A stretch of 64,000 bases of DNA. Source: Achromobacter veterisilvae (GTDB taxonomy: Bacteria; Pseudomonadota; Gammaproteobacteria; Burkholderiales; Burkholderiaceae_B). Under the pieces are notes generated by a model. The model searched no databases. It had not been told where the DNA came from and worked only from the letters and a program-made list of their open reading frames with translations. Numbering within the stretch: the first letter of the stretch is position 1; every line of letters starts with the position of its first letter. Shown here one piece after another: positions 50,650 to 62,177 of this stretch. The stretch spans positions 124,001 to 188,000 of the forward strand of contig NZ_UFQC01000008.1 of assembly GCF_900496975.1 (NCBI RefSeq), given 5' to 3'. Both the position numbers and the translations under genes were made by a program.

Positions 50650-51909
50650 ATGCACCTCAACGAACTGAAGGCGCTGCACGTCTCGCAGCTGCTGGAAATG
50701 GCCGCCGGCCTCGAAATCGAGAACGCAAACCGCCTGCGCAAGCAGGAGCTGATGTTCGCCATCATGAAACGGCGCGCCAAGCAGGGCGAGCAGATCTTCG
50801 GCGACGGCGTGCTGGAAGTCCTGCCCGACGGCTTCGGCTTCCTGCGCTCGCCCGAGACCTCGTATCTGGCCAGCACGGACGACATCTATATCTCTCCTTC
50901 GCAGATCCGCCGCTTCAACCTGCACACCGGCGACTCGATCGAAGGCGAAGTGCGCACGCCCAAGGACGGAGAGCGCTATTTCGCCCTGGTGAAGGTGGAC
51001 AAGGTCAACGGCGTGGCGCCGGAAGCGATCAAGCATCGCATCATGTTCGAGAACCTGACGCCGCTGCATCCGAACCGCACCATGCGCCTGGAACGCGACA
51101 TCAAGAGCGAGGAAAACCTCACCGGCCGCATCCTCGACGTCTTCGCCCCCATCGGCATGGGCCAGCGCGGCCTGATCGTCGCCAGCCCCAAGTCGGGCAA
51201 GACGGTGATGATGCAGCACATCGCGCACGCCATCACCACGAACTACCCTGACGCGGTCATGATCGTCCTGCTGGTCGACGAACGCCCGGAAGAAGTGACC
51301 GAAATGCAGCGCACGGTGCGCGGCGAAGTGGTGGCGTCGACCTTCGACGAACCCGCCACCCGCCACGTGCAGGTCGCCGAAATGGTCATCGAAAAGGCCA
51401 AGCGCCTGGTCGAAATGAAGAAGGACGTCGTGATCCTGCTGGACTCGATCACCCGTCTGGCCCGCGCCTACAACACCGTGGTGCCGGCCTCCGGCAAGGT
51501 GCTGACCGGCGGCGTGGACGCCAACGCCCTGCAACGTCCCAAGCGCTTCTTCGGCGCGGCCCGCAACCTGGAAGAAGGCGGTTCGCTGACCATCCTGGGC
51601 ACGGCGCTGATCGAAACCGGCAGCCGCATGGATGAAGTCATCTATGAAGAGTTCAAGGGCACGGGCAACTCCGAAGTCCACCTCGAGCGCCGCCTGGCCG
51701 AAAAGCGCGTCTACCCGTCGATCAACCTGAACAAGTCGGGCACCCGCCGCGAAGAGCTGCTGATCGCCCCCGACCTGTTGCAGAAGGTCTGGGTGCTGCG
51801 CAAGTTCATCCACGACATGGACGAAGTCCAATCCATGGAATTCATCCTGGACAAGATGCGCGCCACCAAGACGAATGCCGAATTCTTCGACATGATGAAG
51901 AAGAAGTAA
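50650..51909 (+). CDS. rho: Transcription termination factor Rho
   Basis: Hexameric RNA helicase that ends transcription. At 419 residues it equals the E. coli protein length. It begins [20 protein letters not shown], has the primary RNA-binding cold-shock fold ([20 protein letters not shown]), Walker A SPKSGKT, and the Q/R-loop regions ([20 protein letters not shown]). Confidence 0.97.
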   Translation: MHLNELKALHVSQLLEMAAGLEIENANRLRKQELMFAIMKRRAKQGEQIFGDGVLEVLPDGFGFLRSPETSYLASTDDIYISPSQIRRFNLHTGDSIEGEVRTPKDGERYFALVKVDKVNGVAPEAIKHRIMFENLTPLHPNRTMRLERDIKSEENLTGRILDVFAPIGMGQRGLIVASPKSGKTVMMQHIAHAITTNYPDAVMIVLLVDERPEEVTEMQRTVRGEVVASTFDEPATRHVQVAEMVIEKAKRLVEMKKDVVILLDSITRLARAYNTVVPASGKVLTGGVDANALQRPKRFFGAARNLEEGGSLTILGTALIETGSRMDEVIYEEFKGTGNSEVHLERRLAEKRVYPSINLNKSGTRREELLIAPDLLQKVWVLRKFIHDMDEVQSMEFILDKMRATKTNAEFFDMMKKK

Positions 51910-51911
51910 CC

Positions 51912-51995
51912 CCCCCGAAGCGCTGCGCGCTTCCCCCCCAGGGGGGCGCCGCTGCGGACCGGCGGAGCCGGATCCGCGCGGCCTGGATCGTGGGG
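51912..51995. repeat. GC-rich palindromic repeat after rho
   Basis: Begins two bases after the rho stop: GAAGCGC-TGC-GCGCTTC hairpin, then CCCCCCA-GGGGGG palindrome, then a GC-rich tail with CCGGCGGAGCCGGATCC. The order (GAAGC-type hairpin, C-run/G-run palindrome, CGCCGC) mirrors the complement of the repeat at 8030-8165. The hairpins may also act in rho termination. The interval 51996-52064 has nothing else recognisable. Confidence 0.6.
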
Positions 51996-52064
51996 GAGCC
52001 GTTTTGCTTGGGGATCCATTTTTATTGCCGCGGTTATTCTTGGGGTCGGCGCTCGGCCGACGGC

Positions 52065-55000
52065 CTAGTTGCCCAGGAAGTCTTCCAGCCGGCCCGGTGC
52101 CTCGGGGCGCTTGGTCTGCTTGTCCGCCACGGACTTGCCGGACGCGTCCATCGGTTCGATCTTGGGATCGTCCCAACTGCCCGTCACGGCGTATTCCATG
52201 GTCATCGCGCGCGCCAGCGGCTGCTTCAGCAGCCACTGCGTCACGAACGCGCCCAGGCCGATCAGCGGGTTGACCGCCAGCGCCGTCACCATGGCCGCGC
52301 CGCTGGCGTCGAGGTTGGGGATCACCACCGCCTTCAGGTCCCAGCGTTCGCGGATGATGTTGACGCCGCCCGCCAGCACGATCGCCGCGACGGGGCCGTT
52401 GATCTTGTAGCCCTCCGTGGACGCCACCCCGTCCGCCACGTTCACGCGGCCGCGGATGGTGTCGAACGGAAAGCCGTCGCGCAGCAGATTGGTCGGGTTC
52501 ACGTCCAGCCGCGCCAGCCGCTGCAGCGATTGCAGGGACAGCAGTTCCAGCAGGCGGGCCGTGCGGGAATTGACGTGCATGAAGCGGCCCTTGTCCAGGC
52601 TGACGTCGACCTCGCCCGACAGGTCTTCGATCTTGTGGGTCCAGGGCAGGTTGCGCCACGTGGCCTTGCCTTGCATGGTGCCCTGGCCGCCGGAGGCCAC
52701 CTTTTCGAAGCCGATGCGGTCCAGGAACTTGCCGACGTCTTCGTATTTCACCGACGCGTCCACGGTCAGCCCCCGGTCCGCCCCTTCCAGCCGCCAATTG
52801 CCCGTTGCGTTCAGGGAGGCCGCATCGTTGACGATGGAGAGCTTGTCCAGCCGCCATTGGCGGCCGCGCTCCAGATTGGTGCCCAGCACCTGGAGTTCGC
52901 CCAGGTTCTTGCCGTAAAGCCGGAATTCCTTGGCTTGCAGATCGATCGCGGGAATGTCCGACAGGTCGCTGCCCGACGACAGCGCCTCGTCCGCGTTGTT
53001 GGTATCGCCCTCGCCTCCCAGCGACAGGTGCTTCAGGCGCGCGGTGATCTGCCCGGCGATGGCGCCGGAAGCTTCGCGCCACTCCAGCGAACCCGCGGCC
53101 TGGCGCGATTGCAGGTCCACGCGCCACTGCGCCGGCCCGGGCCGCGTGGCGTACAGCGTCAGATCGTTCAGGATGTAGCCGCTGGTGCGCAGCACCCCGG
53201 CCGCCAGGCTGATGCGTTCGGCCTCGGGCAGCATGGGCGGGGCGGCCTTGCCTTTCGCCCCGCCCTTGCCGGCGGCGGGGCTGAATCCGTCGGACACCTT
53301 TTCCCAGGCGTCCAGGTCCAGTTCCGGCAGGCTGGCGTTCAGGCTCAGCCCCTGCTCCGGCAGGCTGGCCGGGCGGCCGATGCCCAGCGCCCCGCGCGCG
53401 AAGTACGACGGCGCGCCGTCGGACGGGGAACGCTCGAACAGCGCATTGACGCCGTCGCCCAGGCTGGCGGTGAGCCAGCGCCGGTTCTGGGCGCCGCGGT
53501 CCTGCGCGGGCGACCACTGTGCCTTGAATAGCTGCGAGGCCTGCGCCGGCTTGCCCACCGGCGCGGGCATGTCGATCGCCATGCCCACCAGGTCGGATTC
53601 GACCGAGATGTCCACCGCGCCGCCGCGCTGATAGCCCACCTTGCCCTTGTAGGCGGCCTTGCCCGAAAAACGCGACATGGAAGGCGTGTTGCTCAACTGG
53701 GTCAGCGCCGGCCCGGCCAGCGTGCCCTCGAACCGCAGCGCATCCGTCCCCTGGGTCAGCCGGCCGAAGATCCTGGCGGGGCCGCCCAGGAACTGGGCCC
53801 GGATCTCCTTGGTCTCGATACCCTTCTCCGAAAACTCCAGGTCCCCGTGCATCTGGCTGAGCAAAGGCATTTCCGGCATGAACGTGAAGCTGTTGTCCGC
53901 GAACCGGATGCGGCCCTGGACCTGCGTGTCATCGGTATTCAGCAAGGGCACTTTCAGCTTGAGGCCGACCCGCCAGTCGCCGGTTCCCCGGGCCTCTTCC
54001 AGGGCGCCGTCCAGCAGTTCGCCCAAGGGCGAATTCGCCGCTAGCGCCAGGTAGGCCGGGACCGCGCCGGAAGTCTCCCCGTCCAGCAGCAATTCGGAGT
54101 CGTGCTCCATGTTGGGAATGGTGGCGGAAACCGCCCCCAGCGCCACGGTCTGGCCCGCCCCGACGTGGGCCACCGCGCCGCCGGCGCTATCCAGCGCCAG
54201 ACTGACTTTGTCTATGCGGAAATTGCCGGCCAGGTTCTCCAGCATCGGCCAGCCCTTGCGATGCCCGCGCGCGGGCGCGTAGTCGACCTTGGCGCCGGTA
54301 AACGCGCCCGCGATGACGAATTCGCCCTGGGCCGCGGGATCGCCATAGGGGAAATCGTCCAGGTCCCCCTTGAGCGTGATGGAGGCGGATTGCATCTCGC
54401 CCGCCGGCAAGCCGGTGGCCAGCCATTCGCGCGCGTCGGCGTTGACCTCCAGCGGCAGGTAGCGGTGGATGGCGGGCATGGCGCCGCGGACCATCGTGCC
54501 GCGCATGTCGGCGCTCCCCGCCGCCGTCTTGCCTTCGCGCTGCCACTGGCCCTGCAGCCGCAAGTCGATGTCGTCGTTGGCCAGGTGCAGTTGGGCGACG
54601 TCCACGTACCAGTGCTTGGCGTCCGGCCCCTTGACGCTGGCATCCAGCGTCAGGTCGCGCATCGTCAGCGTGGGCTCTTCGAACACGCCCGGCAAGGTCG
54701 CGGCCAATTGTTCGGCCTTTGCGCTGACCGACACGTCCGGGGCGCCCGGACTGCGCGCCAGCGGCACGTTTTCAAGCTGGACGAAATCGCCGGGCAGGCC
54801 CTGGATGCGCGCCTGGACGTAGCCGGCCTTCACGGCGGGGCCTTCCGCCCCCGCCGCCCAGCGCGCGCCGCGCACCGCGGCGTCCGCGGTCAACTCCGTG
54901 AATTTGCCGCGTTCCAGTTGCAGCCAGGCGCGCGCGCTGATGCGGCCCGCCGCCTTGGGAAGTTCGAACCACGGCGCCCAGGCCAGCGGTTCCGCATCGT

Positions 55001-55847
55001 CCACTTGGGCATAGAGCTGCCCGCTCCAGTTGCCGGGATTCGCCGCGTTCACCGCGAACAGGGCGCGGTTGAATTCCCCGCGCAATTCGAGGTTGCGCGC
55101 CAGCGCATCGCCGGCCGCGGCCCGGAGGACGAAGCGATGCGACAGGCTGCCGTTGCGCGCCAGGAAGTCCACCCCGGAAAGCGTCAGTTCGGGCGCCTGG
55201 CGCCGTTCGTCCTGCCAGCGGACTGTGGCGCCGCTGACCCGCAGCTCCCGTTGCGCGGCCAGCCAGCGCAAGGCGGGATGGTCCAGGTCCGACCCATGGC
55301 TATCGGCATTCAGGTCGATGTCCTGGCCGGCCACCCACAGATGGTTGGAGGCATCGCGCCGCAGCGTGATCTCGGGCCGTTCGACCTGTAGCCTCACCAG
55401 CGTGGGCGACAACGCCAGGATGCTGCGCCAGCCCAGCACTGCGGAGACGGACGGCAGGGTCAGCACGGGAGCCACCTCGTCGTCGTAGACTTGGACGGAC
55501 GCAAGATCGAGCCTGGGATTCAGGCCCTGCCAATTCGCGTCGATGGCGCCGATGGCGACCCGGGAGCCCAGCGCCCGGCTGGCGTAGGCCTCGATCTGGG
55601 GACGCCACTGGTCTATCCTGGGAAGGACCCAATAGCGCACGCCCAGCACCCCAGCGGCCGCGATGCCGTAAATAACCAGAGCCGCCCAGAACAGGCAACG
55701 GAGGGCTTTTCTCGCGGTCGGGCCACCCCAGGACGAACGCCCCCCTTGGGGGGCGGCGGGCCCGGATCGCGGGCTCGGCGTAGGGGTCTTTTTTGAAACA
55801 GACACGGATCGGTGGGCAGGAGAATTGTCTTGCGGTATCGTCCCCAC
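52065..55847 (-). CDS. yhdP: Giant AsmA-like protein (YhdP family)
   Basis: Inner-membrane-anchored bridge-like protein of about 1260 residues; YhdP-type proteins help move phospholipid to the outer membrane. One membrane segment lies near residues 50-72 ([20 protein letters not shown]), followed by a very long beta-rich periplasmic part of DUF3971/AsmA type, and the C-terminal block ([40 protein letters not shown]). No ATG is available near the N-terminus; the open frame starts at GTG 55847, but a downstream GTG is also possible. Residues about 25-45 coincide with a repeat-like palindrome. Confidence 0.85.
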   Translation of the reverse strand: MGTIPQDNSPAHRSVSVSKKTPTPSPRSGPAAPQGGRSSWGGPTARKALRCLFWAALVIYGIAAAGVLGVRYWVLPRIDQWRPQIEAYASRALGSRVAIGAIDANWQGLNPRLDLASVQVYDDEVAPVLTLPSVSAVLGWRSILALSPTLVRLQVERPEITLRRDASNHLWVAGQDIDLNADSHGSDLDHPALRWLAAQRELRVSGATVRWQDERRQAPELTLSGVDFLARNGSLSHRFVLRAAAGDALARNLELRGEFNRALFAVNAANPGNWSGQLYAQVDDAEPLAWAPWFELPKAAGRISARAWLQLERGKFTELTADAAVRGARWAAGAEGPAVKAGYVQARIQGLPGDFVQLENVPLARSPGAPDVSVSAKAEQLAATLPGVFEEPTLTMRDLTLDASVKGPDAKHWYVDVAQLHLANDDIDLRLQGQWQREGKTAAGSADMRGTMVRGAMPAIHRYLPLEVNADAREWLATGLPAGEMQSASITLKGDLDDFPYGDPAAQGEFVIAGAFTGAKVDYAPARGHRKGWPMLENLAGNFRIDKVSLALDSAGGAVAHVGAGQTVALGAVSATIPNMEHDSELLLDGETSGAVPAYLALAANSPLGELLDGALEEARGTGDWRVGLKLKVPLLNTDDTQVQGRIRFADNSFTFMPEMPLLSQMHGDLEFSEKGIETKEIRAQFLGGPARIFGRLTQGTDALRFEGTLAGPALTQLSNTPSMSRFSGKAAYKGKVGYQRGGAVDISVESDLVGMAIDMPAPVGKPAQASQLFKAQWSPAQDRGAQNRRWLTASLGDGVNALFERSPSDGAPSYFARGALGIGRPASLPEQGLSLNASLPELDLDAWEKVSDGFSPAAGKGGAKGKAAPPMLPEAERISLAAGVLRTSGYILNDLTLYATRPGPAQWRVDLQSRQAAGSLEWREASGAIAGQITARLKHLSLGGEGDTNNADEALSSGSDLSDIPAIDLQAKEFRLYGKNLGELQVLGTNLERGRQWRLDKLSIVNDAASLNATGNWRLEGADRGLTVDASVKYEDVGKFLDRIGFEKVASGGQGTMQGKATWRNLPWTHKIEDLSGEVDVSLDKGRFMHVNSRTARLLELLSLQSLQRLARLDVNPTNLLRDGFPFDTIRGRVNVADGVASTEGYKINGPVAAIVLAGGVNIIRERWDLKAVVIPNLDASGAAMVTALAVNPLIGLGAFVTQWLLKQPLARAMTMEYAVTGSWDDPKIEPMDASGKSVADKQTKRPEAPGRLEDFLGN

Positions 55848-55854
55848 TTATACC
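55825..55854 (+). promoter_or_regulatory. Candidate glnE promoter
   Basis: TTGTCT (55825-55830) and TATACC (55849-55854) with an 18-bp spacer, about 33 bp upstream of the glnE ATG, overlapping the 5' end of the divergent yhdP gene. Confidence 0.45.
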
Positions 55855-55886
55855 TGAAACGCGCCCATTCCGCCGCCCCTTTCGCC

Positions 55887-58667
55887 ATGCCTACACCCAC
55901 TCCGCTTGCCCCCGCCCTCGCCTGGTCCGGCCATCTGCGCCGCCGACTGGATGCCCATCCGGATCTGGCCGCCTGGCTGGCGCAGGCCGTGCTTCAGCCG
56001 GTCACTCCCGCCCGTATCGCCGAATGGCAATCCGAGCTGGCGGGACCGGACGCGCCCGACGTGCTGCCGGTCGACGCCTGCCGCATGGTGCTGCGCAAAT
56101 TGCGCGAACGCGTCTTCAACGTGCTCATCGTGCGCGACCTGGCGGGCCAGGCCCCGCTCGAAGAGGTCGTGGGCGCCATGACCGCGTTGGCCGATACCGC
56201 GGTGGCCGCGGCCTACCGAAGCGTGGCGGCCGACCTGGCGGCCGTCCATGGCGTGCCCCGGGATCCCGCCACCGGCAAGCCGCAGGAAATGCTGATCGTC
56301 GGCATGGGCAAGCTCGGCGGCTGCGAACTGAACGTGTCCTCCGATATCGACCTGATCATGCTGTACGGCGAAGAGGGCGAAACCGACGGCCCGCGCCGCA
56401 TCAGCCACCACGAGTTCTACGGCCGCCTGACGCGGCGCATGATGCCCGTGCTGTCGGAAGTGGACGCCAACGGGCAGGTCTTCCGGACCGACCTGCGCCT
56501 GCGCCCCGATGGCGATTCCGGGCCCCTGGCCTGGAGCCTGGACGCGCTCGAGCACTATCTGATCGGCCAGGGCCGCGAGTGGGAACGCTACGCCTGGCTC
56601 AAGGCGCGGCTGATGCCGGCGCGGGCGTTCGAAGGCAGCGACAGCGCCGCCCAGGCGCGGCAACTGGAAAGCCTGCGCGTGCCCTTCGTCTACCGCAAGT
56701 ATTTCGACTTCGATGCCCTGGCCGCCCTGCGCGCCCTGCGGGAACGCATCCGCCAGGACTGGCAGCGGCGCGCCCATGCGCGCAGCGGCATCGACAGCGC
56801 GAACAACATCAAGCTGGGCGACGGCGGCATCCGCGAGATCGAATTCGTGGTGCAGCTTGCCCAGTTGATCCGCGGCGGCCGCATGCCGGCCCTGCAGAAG
56901 CGCGGCCTGCTGGAGGCGCTCCATGCCGAATGCGCCGCGGGCCTGGTGCCCGAGGAAGACGCCCGGCGCCTGGAGGAAGCCTACCGCTACCTGCGGCGCA
57001 CCGAACACGCCCTGCAATACCGCGAAGACGCGCAAACCCATCTGCTGCCGGGCGATCCCGCGCAGCGCGCCAGCCTCGCCGCCGCGCTGGGCATGAGCCA
57101 CGAGGACTTCGAACGCACGCTGGCCGCGCACCGCGAGTTCGTCTCGCAGACCTTCCGCAACGTGTTCCGCATCATGGGCATGGGCGAAACCGAGGAACAG
57201 CCGCCCGCGCCGGGCTCCGCCGAAGCGACGCCCTGCCACGACGACCTGGACGACAACTGCGAACTGTCCGAACAGATCCGCCAGGCATTCGGCGACGCCG
57301 CGCAGGACCTGCTGCGCCGCACCGAAACCCTGCTGAACAGCCATCGCGTGCGCAGCCTGCCCGACAGCAGCCGCAAGCGCATGGACGCCCTGCTGCCCGC
57401 CGCCCTGCGCGCCGCCTTGCGGACGCCGGCGCCGCTGGAAGCCACCGTGCGCCTGTTCGACCTGATCGAGAAAATCGCGCAGCGCAGCGCCTACCTGGCG
57501 CTGCTGGCCGAATACCCCGACACCCTGGCGCGGGTCGCCCGCATGGTGGCGGCCAGCCCGTGGGCCGCCCAGTACCTGACGCAGCATCCCCTGCTGCTGG
57601 ACAGCCTGATCGACTGGCGCACCCTGTTCGAGCCGCTGGACTTCGCCCAGATCGCGCGCCAGTTGAGCGCGGACCTGGACGCATGCCGGCTGCCCGACGG
57701 CAGCCCCGACGTCGAGCGGCAGATGAACCTGATGCGCGACGTGCAGCGCCAGGCCAGCTTCCAATTGCTGGCGCAGGACCTGGAAGGCGAACTCACCGTG
57801 GAAAAGCTGGGCGACCAGTTGTCCGCGCTGGCCGACCTGCTGCTGGCCGAGACCATCCGCCGCGCCTGGCCGCTGGTGAACCGGATGGAAGGCGCCGTCC
57901 CCCGGTTCGCCGTGATCGCCTACGGCAAGCTCGGCGGCAAGGAGCTCGGCTACGCCTCGGACCTGGACCTGGTGTTCCTGTTCGACGATCCGCGCGAGGA
58001 TGCCGCCGAGGTCTATGCCAAGCTCGGCCGGCGCATGACGTCCTGGCTCTCGACCATGACCTCCTCGGGCCGCCTGTACGAGGTGGACCTGCGTCTGCGG
58101 CCGGACGGCGACGCCGGCCTGCTGGCGGTATCCGTGGAAGCCTTCGAGCAATACCAGCACAAGCATGCGTGGGCCTGGGAACACCAGGCGCTGACCCGCG
58201 CGCGCCATGCCGCCGGGGACGCCGGCATCGGCGCCCGGTTCGAACGGATCCGCGAGGACATCCTGGTGCTGCCCCGCGACGCCGCCGCGTTGCGCGACGA
58301 GGTGCTGGCGATGCGCGAGAAAATCAACGCGGGCCACCCCAACACCAGCCAGATGTTCGACCTGAAGCATGACCGGGGCGGCATGGTCGACGTGGAATTC
58401 GTCACCCAATACCTGGTGCTGTGCCATTCGGGCACGCATCCGCAACTGGTGCGCAACCTGGGCAACATCGCGCTGCTGCGCCTGGCGGGCGAGGCCGGCC
58501 TGATTGCGCCGGCGCTTGCCGCCCGCGCCGGCGACGCCTACCGCACGCTGCGCCGCGCCCAGCATCAATTGCGCCTGCAGGGCGTGGAAAAGGCGCGCGT
58601 GCCGCCCGAACAATTGCAGGAAGAGCGCACCGCCGTGCGCGAGCTGTGGGCGGCGGTGCTGGGGTGA
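55887..58667 (+). CDS. glnE: Bifunctional glutamine synthetase adenylyltransferase/deadenylase
   Basis: Adjusts glutamine synthetase activity by adding or removing AMP under control of PII. The 926-residue protein carries two nucleotidyltransferase domains: the deadenylase one near residue 150 ([20 protein letters not shown]) and the adenylylase one near 675 ([20 protein letters not shown]). Start at 55887 ([13 protein letters not shown]) agrees with family length; a longer frame begins in the divergent promoter region. Confidence 0.95.
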   Translation: MPTPTPLAPALAWSGHLRRRLDAHPDLAAWLAQAVLQPVTPARIAEWQSELAGPDAPDVLPVDACRMVLRKLRERVFNVLIVRDLAGQAPLEEVVGAMTALADTAVAAAYRSVAADLAAVHGVPRDPATGKPQEMLIVGMGKLGGCELNVSSDIDLIMLYGEEGETDGPRRISHHEFYGRLTRRMMPVLSEVDANGQVFRTDLRLRPDGDSGPLAWSLDALEHYLIGQGREWERYAWLKARLMPARAFEGSDSAAQARQLESLRVPFVYRKYFDFDALAALRALRERIRQDWQRRAHARSGIDSANNIKLGDGGIREIEFVVQLAQLIRGGRMPALQKRGLLEALHAECAAGLVPEEDARRLEEAYRYLRRTEHALQYREDAQTHLLPGDPAQRASLAAALGMSHEDFERTLAAHREFVSQTFRNVFRIMGMGETEEQPPAPGSAEATPCHDDLDDNCELSEQIRQAFGDAAQDLLRRTETLLNSHRVRSLPDSSRKRMDALLPAALRAALRTPAPLEATVRLFDLIEKIAQRSAYLALLAEYPDTLARVARMVAASPWAAQYLTQHPLLLDSLIDWRTLFEPLDFAQIARQLSADLDACRLPDGSPDVERQMNLMRDVQRQASFQLLAQDLEGELTVEKLGDQLSALADLLLAETIRRAWPLVNRMEGAVPRFAVIAYGKLGGKELGYASDLDLVFLFDDPREDAAEVYAKLGRRMTSWLSTMTSSGRLYEVDLRLRPDGDAGLLAVSVEAFEQYQHKHAWAWEHQALTRARHAAGDAGIGARFERIREDILVLPRDAAALRDEVLAMREKINAGHPNTSQMFDLKHDRGGMVDVEFVTQYLVLCHSGTHPQLVRNLGNIALLRLAGEAGLIAPALAARAGDAYRTLRRAQHQLRLQGVEKARVPPEQLQEERTAVRELWAAVLG

Positions 58668-58756
58668 GCCCTTGCCGGGCGGGGCGCGGCCCCCGCCGCG
58701 CTTGCGGCAACTCGTCGTAAAATAAGGAGTTTTCCGCTTTTTCCTGCCTGCAAGCC

Positions 58757-59431
58757 ATGTCCGATCTCGTGCGCCCCAAACTCGACCTGCCCGCCGGCCG
58801 CCGCAAGGTGCTGCTGCATTCGTGCTGCGCGCCCTGTTCCGGCGAAGTCATGGAAGCCATGACGGCCTCGGGCATCGATTACTCGATCTACTTCTACAAC
58901 CCGAACATCCATCCGGTCAAAGAGTACGAGATCCGCAAGCAGGAGAACATCCGCTTCGCCGAACAGCACGGCATCGAATTCATCGACGCCGACTACGACA
59001 TGGACAACTGGTTCGACCGCGTCAAGGGCCTGGAAGACTCGCCCGAACGCGGCGAGCGCTGCACGGTCTGCTTCGACATGCGTTTCGAGCGCACGGCGCT
59101 CTATGCGCACGAACACGGCTTCGACACCATCACGAGTTCCCTGGGCATCTCGCGCTGGAAGGACATGAACCAGATCAACGGCTGCGGCGAACGCGCCGCG
59201 GCGCGCTACGACGAACTGGTCTACTGGACCTACAACTGGCGCAAGGGCGGCGGCTCGGCCCGCATGATCGAAATCAGCAAGCGCGAGAACTTCTACCAGC
59301 AGGAATACTGCGGCTGCGTCTATTCGCTGCGCGACACCAACCGTCACCGCCGTTCGCAAGGCCGCGAACGCATCTACATCGGCGTGAAGTTCTACGGCAA
59401 GGAAGACCTGATCAACGAGGAACAGCTCTGA
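58757..59431 (+). CDS. queH: Epoxyqueuosine reductase QueH
   Basis: Last step of queuosine synthesis in tRNA, reducing epoxyqueuosine; QueH is the non-orthologous alternative to cobalamin-dependent QueG. The 224-residue protein has the two-cysteine motif in [16 protein letters not shown], a central CxxC ([14 protein letters not shown]) and [12 protein letters not shown] near the C-terminus, ligands of the [4Fe-4S] and second metal site. It stands alone, 89 bp after glnE. Confidence 0.92.
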   Translation: MSDLVRPKLDLPAGRRKVLLHSCCAPCSGEVMEAMTASGIDYSIYFYNPNIHPVKEYEIRKQENIRFAEQHGIEFIDADYDMDNWFDRVKGLEDSPERGERCTVCFDMRFERTALYAHEHGFDTITSSLGISRWKDMNQINGCGERAAARYDELVYWTYNWRKGGGSARMIEISKRENFYQQEYCGCVYSLRDTNRHRRSQGRERIYIGVKFYGKEDLINEEQL

Positions 59432-59467
59432 TCGGCCAAGGCGGCCCGCTCCGGAAAGCGCCTTGAT

Positions 59468-60421
59468 CTAGCGCCCTTGGCGCCGGTATTCGGACGGCGA
59501 CACGCCGAAACGCTTGCGGAACGCGTGGCTGAAACGCGCGGCGTCCGAAAAGCCGAAACGATAGGCGATGTCGCCGATCGGCCGGGCTGACTGCGCCGCG
59601 TCGCAAAGCATGTCCCGGCAGCGCTCCAGCCGGGCGCTGAGGATGAAGTCCGCGGGCGTGGTGGCGGCTTGGGCGAAGAGGTTGTACAGATACCGCCGCG
59701 ACACCCGGAAGGCCGCGGCCGCGCTGGCGGGCGACAGCGCCGGATCGTGCAGGTTTTCCAGCAGGTGCTGCTGCACGCGGCGCAATTGCGCCTGCCGCAG
59801 GTCGGCCTGGTCCTGCTCGGCCAGCGCGCCGGCCCGTTCGCTGATGTCCAGCCCCATCATCTGCAATACCGCGTTGGCGGCGTCGCGCGACGCGCTTTCG
59901 GACAAGTGGGCGTGTTCGGTCAACGCCACCCGCAGCAGGTCCATGGCCATGCGCCCGCAACCCTGGAGTGCGCTGAAGCGGCGGGCCACGGCGTTCTGCA
60001 TGAAAGGCTGCCAGGCATCGAAATGCTTGCCGGGCACCTGCATCACCAGAAAATGCGCGCCCTCGTCCACATCGACTTCGTACGGGCGGGTGGTGTCGTA
60101 AATGCCCCATTCGCCGGGCATCAGCAAGGCGCTACGCCTGGCCTGGCGGATTTCGCTGCGGCCGGACAGTTGCAGCGTCACCTTGTAGCCGGCCGCCACG
60201 GACCGGTCGGCCAGCAGCTTGCTGCGGCGCACGCGCTGCGCGCTGCTGCGCAATTCGCTGACCTGCATCCAGCCCAGGGAGTCCACCGCCACGCTGTTGC
60301 GGAAACGCGCGGGAAACACGGCGGACACTTCCAGGGGAACGAAGGTATCGCTGACACTTTCCTGCCAACTGGCGCAATCCAGGAAATGCCTGGGCGCGCT
60401 GCGCAAAAGGGATTGGGACAT
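59468..60421 (-). CDS. AraC-family transcriptional regulator
   Basis: A 317-residue regulator with an N-terminal AraC-binding-like domain (YDTTRPYEVDVDEGAHFLVM) and a C-terminal double HTH (SPASAAAAFRVSRRYLYNLF; PIGDIAYRFGFSDAARFSHA). It lies 80 bp downstream of the amine dehydrogenase cluster on the same strand and is the best candidate activator of it. The effector is unknown; regulators of this group often respond to aromatic acids or amines. Confidence 0.9.
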   Translation of the reverse strand: MSQSLLRSAPRHFLDCASWQESVSDTFVPLEVSAVFPARFRNSVAVDSLGWMQVSELRSSAQRVRRSKLLADRSVAAGYKVTLQLSGRSEIRQARRSALLMPGEWGIYDTTRPYEVDVDEGAHFLVMQVPGKHFDAWQPFMQNAVARRFSALQGCGRMAMDLLRVALTEHAHLSESASRDAANAVLQMMGLDISERAGALAEQDQADLRQAQLRRVQQHLLENLHDPALSPASAAAAFRVSRRYLYNLFAQAATTPADFILSARLERCRDMLCDAAQSARPIGDIAYRFGFSDAARFSHAFRKRFGVSPSEYRRQGR

Positions 60422-60501
60422 GGCGACTCCGGAATGCTGCCTCTTTCTAGCACCGGGCGGCGGGGGGGAGTATCGGTGACTACCCCTAAGCTGCGGCCCC
60501 G

Positions 60502-61026
60502 CTAGGGTTTTCTGTCACTGCCATAGGAGTAATCGGCCAGACCGAACCCCTGCGCCGACAGCGCCTTCGCCAGCCCGTGGCGCACCGGCACCACGTCTTC
60601 ATAGCGGCGCCGCCGGGCGGCCGCGACCTCCTGTTCGTCATAGGGGCGGAAATCCGCGGGCAACTGGGCCGGACTGAATTCCTCCAGCACCCAGTTCAGC
60701 ACGGCCGCGAGTTCCGCGTCGCTCAGTTGCGATTGCGCGGCGCCCGGGACGCGGATCAGGTACTCGCGGCCCGCCGGCAGGCGTACGAACGCGCCCACGG
60801 AATTGCGGAAATCCGGGATGCCGTGGCGGCTGCTGCCGCGGCCGTCCACACGATGGCAGCCCGCGCACTGCAACACGTAATCGGCGCGGACGGCCAGGCG
60901 CACGGCGTCCGCCCCGGGTTGGCCGGCGGCCCCTTCGGCCGCGGCGGCCCGCGACGCACAGAGCAGGACGGCGGCGGCGCAACGCCACCGCCATCCCCTC
61001 CCCGGCCGCCGCTTCCCCCGCATCAT
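60502..61026 (-). CDS. Monoheme cytochrome c of the amine dehydrogenase cluster
   Basis: Periplasmic electron carrier of 174 residues. The signal peptide (GWRWRCAAAVLLCASRAAAA) precedes a single heme site C54-A-G-C57-H58 (YVLQCAGCHRVDGRG); the probable axial ligand lies in a later Met/His-containing part. A monoheme cytochrome gene follows aauA in the described aromatic amine dehydrogenase cluster of Alcaligenes. It is not a diheme MauG: only one CxxCH is present. The start overlaps the A-subunit stop. Confidence 0.85.
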   Translation of the reverse strand: MMRGKRRPGRGWRWRCAAAVLLCASRAAAAEGAAGQPGADAVRLAVRADYVLQCAGCHRVDGRGSSRHGIPDFRNSVGAFVRLPAGREYLIRVPGAAQSQLSDAELAAVLNWVLEEFSPAQLPADFRPYDEQEVAAARRRRYEDVVPVRHGLAKALSAQGFGLADYSYGSDRKP

Positions 61027-61544
61027 GGCTTCGGTTTCGCCTTGGCCATGCCCACGATCACGGAGGTGGTGCAATGGAAAATGGAAGACTCGTTGGACAT
61101 GCACCAGTTCACGTCGTTGTGCAGGAACATCTGGTAGCCGGGACGTTCGCGCTCGGCGGACGCGCACATGCACTTGCCGCAGGCCGCCTTGCCGCAGCAA
61201 TCGTTGTAGCTGATGAGGTAGTCCTTGCCGTCCAGCGGATTGTGGCAGGTCCCCACCCACGACACCGCCGACGGCGAGGTGCCCGGCGGGCAGGACGTCA
61301 TGCTGCCGCCGCAGCATGAACAAAGAAAGCCGTCCACCGCGCAGTAACGCCAGTAGTCGCATGCGGTGTCGTCCATTTGCGGCTTCTTGGCGTCCGCGGG
61401 CGCGGAACGCGCCACCGGCAGCACCGGCATCAGGAAGGCCGTTCCCACCAGCGCCTTGCCAATGCGGTTGAGCACGCTGCGCCGGGACGTGGCGTGCGCG
61501 ACCGAGCGCGTGGCGCGCTCTCCAAGTTTATCCAGCCAGTGCAT
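61023..61544 (-). CDS. aauA: Amine dehydrogenase light (TTQ) subunit
   Basis: Small subunit of a periplasmic quinoprotein that oxidises primary amines. The 173-residue precursor has a long leader with a twin-arginine-like pair (TSRRSVLNRIGKALVGTAFL). The mature part is cysteine-rich (DYWRYCAVDGFLCSCCGGS). The two tryptophans that form tryptophan tryptophylquinone are W96 (SWVGTC) and W147 (VNWCMSNE), 51 residues apart as in methylamine dehydrogenase, with the conserved D115 (ISYNDCCG). Gene order B-E-D-A-cytochrome without mauF fits an aromatic amine dehydrogenase better than methylamine dehydrogenase, but the sequence alone does not decide. Confidence 0.9.
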   Translation of the reverse strand: MHWLDKLGERATRSVAHATSRRSVLNRIGKALVGTAFLMPVLPVARSAPADAKKPQMDDTACDYWRYCAVDGFLCSCCGGSMTSCPPGTSPSAVSWVGTCHNPLDGKDYLISYNDCCGKAACGKCMCASAERERPGYQMFLHNDVNWCMSNESSIFHCTTSVIVGMAKAKPKP

Positions 61545-62166
61545 TGCCGCTCTCCTTGCGCGAAATCCGGGTTTCTTCCAGCGTGCCGGCGGCCAGGAAT
61601 TCCTGCACCGACGCCACGCCCAGTTCCTTCGCCGTGAACAGGCTTTCCAGTTGTTCGCGGGAATTGATCAGGCCCTTCGCGCGCAGCGTTCCCGTCTCGT
61701 CGATCAGCACCGCGTAGGGCAGCTTGCTGATCTGGAACTTCATGCCCAGTTCGGCCGACAGCAAGTACGGAAAGCGCTCCAGCCCGGCCTGCTTGTAGAA
61801 CGCCAGGTGCTCGGGCATCTCGCCGTCGCTGGCCAGCACGATGCGCAGCCACGCGCTTTCGGTCGCGGCCACCGACTTCAGGATGGGCAGCAGCTTCTTG
61901 CACACCGGGCAGGTCGGGGAAAGAAAGAACAGCAACTGGCTGTGCTGCCCGCGTTCGCCGACGGCGATGCGGCGGCCCAGCAGGTCGGCGATTTCGAAGC
62001 GCGGCGCGGCCTCGCCGACGGCGGGGCCCTTGTCCATCGTCAGCGCGCCCATCGGCGCCACGCGTTCGTACAGCACGCCGATCTGCCGCGACAGGGCCAG
62101 GATGACCAGCACCAGGCAAAGCACCACGCCCCAGAGCAGGAAGTTGGAAATGATCAAGGCATCCAT
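61528..62166 (-). CDS. aauD: MauD/AauD thioredoxin-like maturation protein
   Basis: Membrane-anchored disulfide protein that helps form the six disulfides of the light subunit. The 212-residue protein has an N-terminal membrane anchor (NFLLWGVVLCLVLVILALSR) and a thioredoxin-like domain with CPVC (FFLSPTCPVCKKLLPILK). It overlaps aauA by 17 bp and follows aauE by 11 bp. Confidence 0.9.
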   Translation of the reverse strand: MDALIISNFLLWGVVLCLVLVILALSRQIGVLYERVAPMGALTMDKGPAVGEAAPRFEIADLLGRRIAVGERGQHSQLLFFLSPTCPVCKKLLPILKSVAATESAWLRIVLASDGEMPEHLAFYKQAGLERFPYLLSAELGMKFQISKLPYAVLIDETGTLRAKGLINSREQLESLFTAKELGVASVQEFLAAGTLEETRISRKESGNALAG

Positions 62167-62177
62167 GTGAAACTCCT

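Noticed and set aside
55848-58613. A 921-codon open frame antisense to glnE
   Set aside because: Shadow of glnE caused by high G+C at third positions; glnE itself has clear motifs.
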